Source: HOT-345 sp963531535 (GTDB taxonomy: Bacteria; Patescibacteriota; Gracilibacteria; Absconditabacterales; Absconditicoccaceae). From it: a stretch of 64,000 nucleotides of DNA. Of the stretch, positions 63,077 to 64,000 are shown piece after piece; position 1 is the stretch's first letter; every line of letters begins with the position of its first letter. The notes beneath the pieces are model-generated. The model made no database searches. It saw only the letters and a program-made list of their open reading frames with translations, and was not told the DNA's origin. Location of the stretch: NCBI GenBank assembly GCA_963531535.1, contig CAUSGX010000001.1, positions 1-64,000 of the forward strand. Reading direction: 5' to 3'. The translations under genes were made by a program, and so were the position numbers.

Positions 63077-63340
63077 CTATTTCTTCAAAGTATCAAATGC
63101 TTTTGAAATTCTAGACTTTTTTCTTGAGGCATTTCTCTTCTTGATAACACCAACCTTTGCAGCCTTATCAATAGCCTTGTAAACATTTGCTAGATCCTCA
63201 ACAGTCAAAGCCTCTTTAGCTTCAACTCCCTTAAGGAATTTTTTCATAGCCATCTTCATTCTAAGTTTGAAATCATAGTTTCTCTTAGCAAGAGTTTGAG
63301 ATCTATTCATAGCTTTGATTGCTGACTTCTTAATTGGCAT
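63077..63340 (-). CDS. rpsT: 30S ribosomal protein S20
   Basis: 87 aa; ATG at 63340 (MPIKKSAIKAMNRS), not the in-frame start 15 bases upstream; TAA at 63077. Helical Lys/Arg/Ala-rich, with SQTLAKRNYDFKLRMKMAMKK and KAAKVGVIKKRNASRKKSRIS, the S20 pattern. Embedded in the tRNA cluster. No UGA codon. Confidence 0.9.
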   Translation of the reverse strand: MPIKKSAIKAMNRSQTLAKRNYDFKLRMKMAMKKFLKGVEAKEALTVEDLANVYKAIDKAAKVGVIKKRNASRKKSRISKAFDTLKK

Positions 63341-63373
63341 TGAAAAAATTATCAAATATAAAGAGTATCAACT

Positions 63374-63446
63374 CTCCGAGAGTGGGACTCGAACCCACGA
63401 CCCAGTGGTTAACAGCCACTTGCTCTACCGACTGAGCTATCTCGGA
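63374..63446 (-). tRNA. tRNA-Asn(GUU)
   Basis: Acceptor TCCGAGA/TCTCGGA, loop CTGTTAA, discriminator G; CCA is not encoded. Confidence 0.9.
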
Positions 63447-63596
63447 TTGGCGATGGTGATTACTATACTGAAATCAGACCCATTTTCAAGAGATTTTTTA
63501 CTTTTTATACGACTTTTTTCATTCAATGTCGAGTTTCCAAAGTCTGAGTCTACCAAACTACGAAGTTCAGATTTTTATACTCATAAGATAATCAAA

Positions 63597-63678
63597 TACC
63601 GGGAACAGGACTTGAACCTGCACACCGTAAGGCACTTGGTTCTAAGCCAAGCGTGTCTACCAGTTCCACCATCCCGGC
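63597..63678 (-). tRNA. tRNA-Leu(UAG)
   Basis: Class II tRNA with a long variable arm (TGCCTTACGGTGT), acceptor GCCGGGA/TCCCGGT, loop CTTAGAA; CCA not encoded. Confidence 0.88.
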
Positions 63679-63712
63679 ATAACTGACTACCTTATGTATA
63701 AAAATCAAGATA

Positions 63713-63785
63713 CTCGGGAGATAGGACTCGAACCTATAACCCTCAGATTCAGAGTCTGATGCTCTACCAATTAAGCTACTCCCGA
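63713..63785 (-). tRNA. tRNA-Gln(CUG)
   Basis: Acceptor TCGGGAG/CTCCCGA, anticodon stem TCAGA/TCTGA, loop CTCTGAA; CCA not encoded. Confidence 0.82.
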
Positions 63786-63791
63786 TTAATT

Positions 63792-63866
63792 TGGTTGCGG
63801 AGGATGGAATTGAACCACCTATCTTCGGGTTATGAGCCCGACGAGATACCGTTTCTCTACTCCGCA
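63792..63866 (-). tRNA. tRNA-fMet(CAU), initiator
   Basis: Anticodon arm CGTCGGGCTCATAACCCG has the three G-C pairs typical of initiators; acceptor TGCGGAG/CTCCGCA with a U1-A72 pair; encoded CCA. Confidence 0.85.
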
Positions 63867-63877
63867 ATTACACTCCC

Positions 63878-63946
63878 TGGGGAACCAGGATTCGAACCTG
63901 GACAAACGGAGTCAAAGTCCGGTGTCCTACCATTAGACGATTCCCC
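63878..63946 (-). tRNA. tRNA-Gln(UUG)
   Basis: Acceptor GGGGAAT/GTTCCCC, loop CTTTGAC with anticodon UUG, T-loop TTCGAAT. Slightly short D-arm region; CCA not encoded. Confidence 0.82.
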
Positions 63947-64000
63947 ATCCACACATGATGACGATTTGCTTTATATCTTTTTCACTTTGATTTTCAAGAG

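Noticed and set aside
62584..63946. Search for the suppressor-like tRNA-Gly(UCA) that would read UGA
   Set aside because: All ten tRNAs here have other anticodons, and the only other tRNA is Arg(CCU); the gene must lie outside the window.
1..64000. Widespread pseudogenes or frameshifts suggested by many broken frames
   Set aside because: Breaks are almost all UGA codons in the correct frame at conserved Gly positions; table 25 restores full-length proteins.

Overview
The window reads as chromosomal DNA of a Candidate Phyla Radiation bacterium that decodes UGA as glycine (translation table 25). Absconditabacteria (SR1) fits best; Gracilibacteria is the alternative. The evidence is direct. UGA stands where an invariant glycine belongs, for example in the Walker A loops of MiaA, UvrD and the Zot-like ATPase, the GGGDF motif of RuBisCO and the GGV motif of AMP phosphorylase. 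Nearly every long gene is cut into pieces by UGA under the standard code and becomes one full-length protein when UGA is glycine. TAA and TAG end almost all genes. All coordinates below were rebuilt by joining frames across UGA.

Layout. 1-2019: a DUF59 protein end, a TsaB-like protein and an odd sigma region 4/HARE-HTH regulator. 2186-4495: two paralogous DKNYY-type lipoproteins. 4657-8723: VirB4-type ATPase, a membrane protein and a double VirB2-like membrane protein. 8809-9585: a TIM-barrel protein. About 9650-18010: a filamentous-phage-like (inovirus) prophage with tyrosine recombinase, coat protein, ssDNA-binding protein, Rep, Zot, small membrane proteins and a pIII-like adsorption protein; it also uses UGA as Gly. 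18148-19101: miaA. 19159-27508: two giant unknown proteins and an NlpC/P60 hydrolase. 27733-42957: mostly housekeeping (mraY, tRNA-Arg, rpsO, rpsA, nusB, rpmF, rpmA, uvrD, dus, asnS, tyrS) with a form II/III-type RuBisCO. 43122-45452: an unknown protein with a perfect internal duplication. 45494-62305: AMP phosphorylase, SIMPL protein, glycosyltransferase, pnp, tdk, cupin, infB, a repeat-bearing exported protein, tgt, lytic transglycosylase, three VirB2/TrbC-like pilin paralogs and a TrmA/RumA methyltransferase. 62584-63946: ten tRNAs around rpsT.

How the parts fit. RuBisCO and AMP phosphorylase are two of the three enzymes of the AMP salvage route (AMP to ribose-1,5-bisphosphate, then ribulose-1,5-bisphosphate, then 3-phosphoglycerate); the ribose-1,5-bisphosphate isomerase is not in this window. 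The VirB4 ATPase, the double VirB2-like protein and the three TrbC/VirB2-like pilins point to a cell-surface type IV secretion or pilus-like machine, plausibly used in contact with a host cell. The giant proteins, the NlpC/P60 and lytic transglycosylase enzymes and the lipoproteins add to a large envelope repertoire.

Two genome-scale signals stand out. First, the octamer AAATCTGA/TCAGATTT occurs roughly 70 times (about 5 expected by composition), in terminators, promoter spacers and genes, and is nearly absent from the prophage. Second, three small genes (29012, 41089, 57716) share a promoter type and lack UGA-Gly codons; two of them end at UGA just before a transcription terminator, as if written in the standard code.
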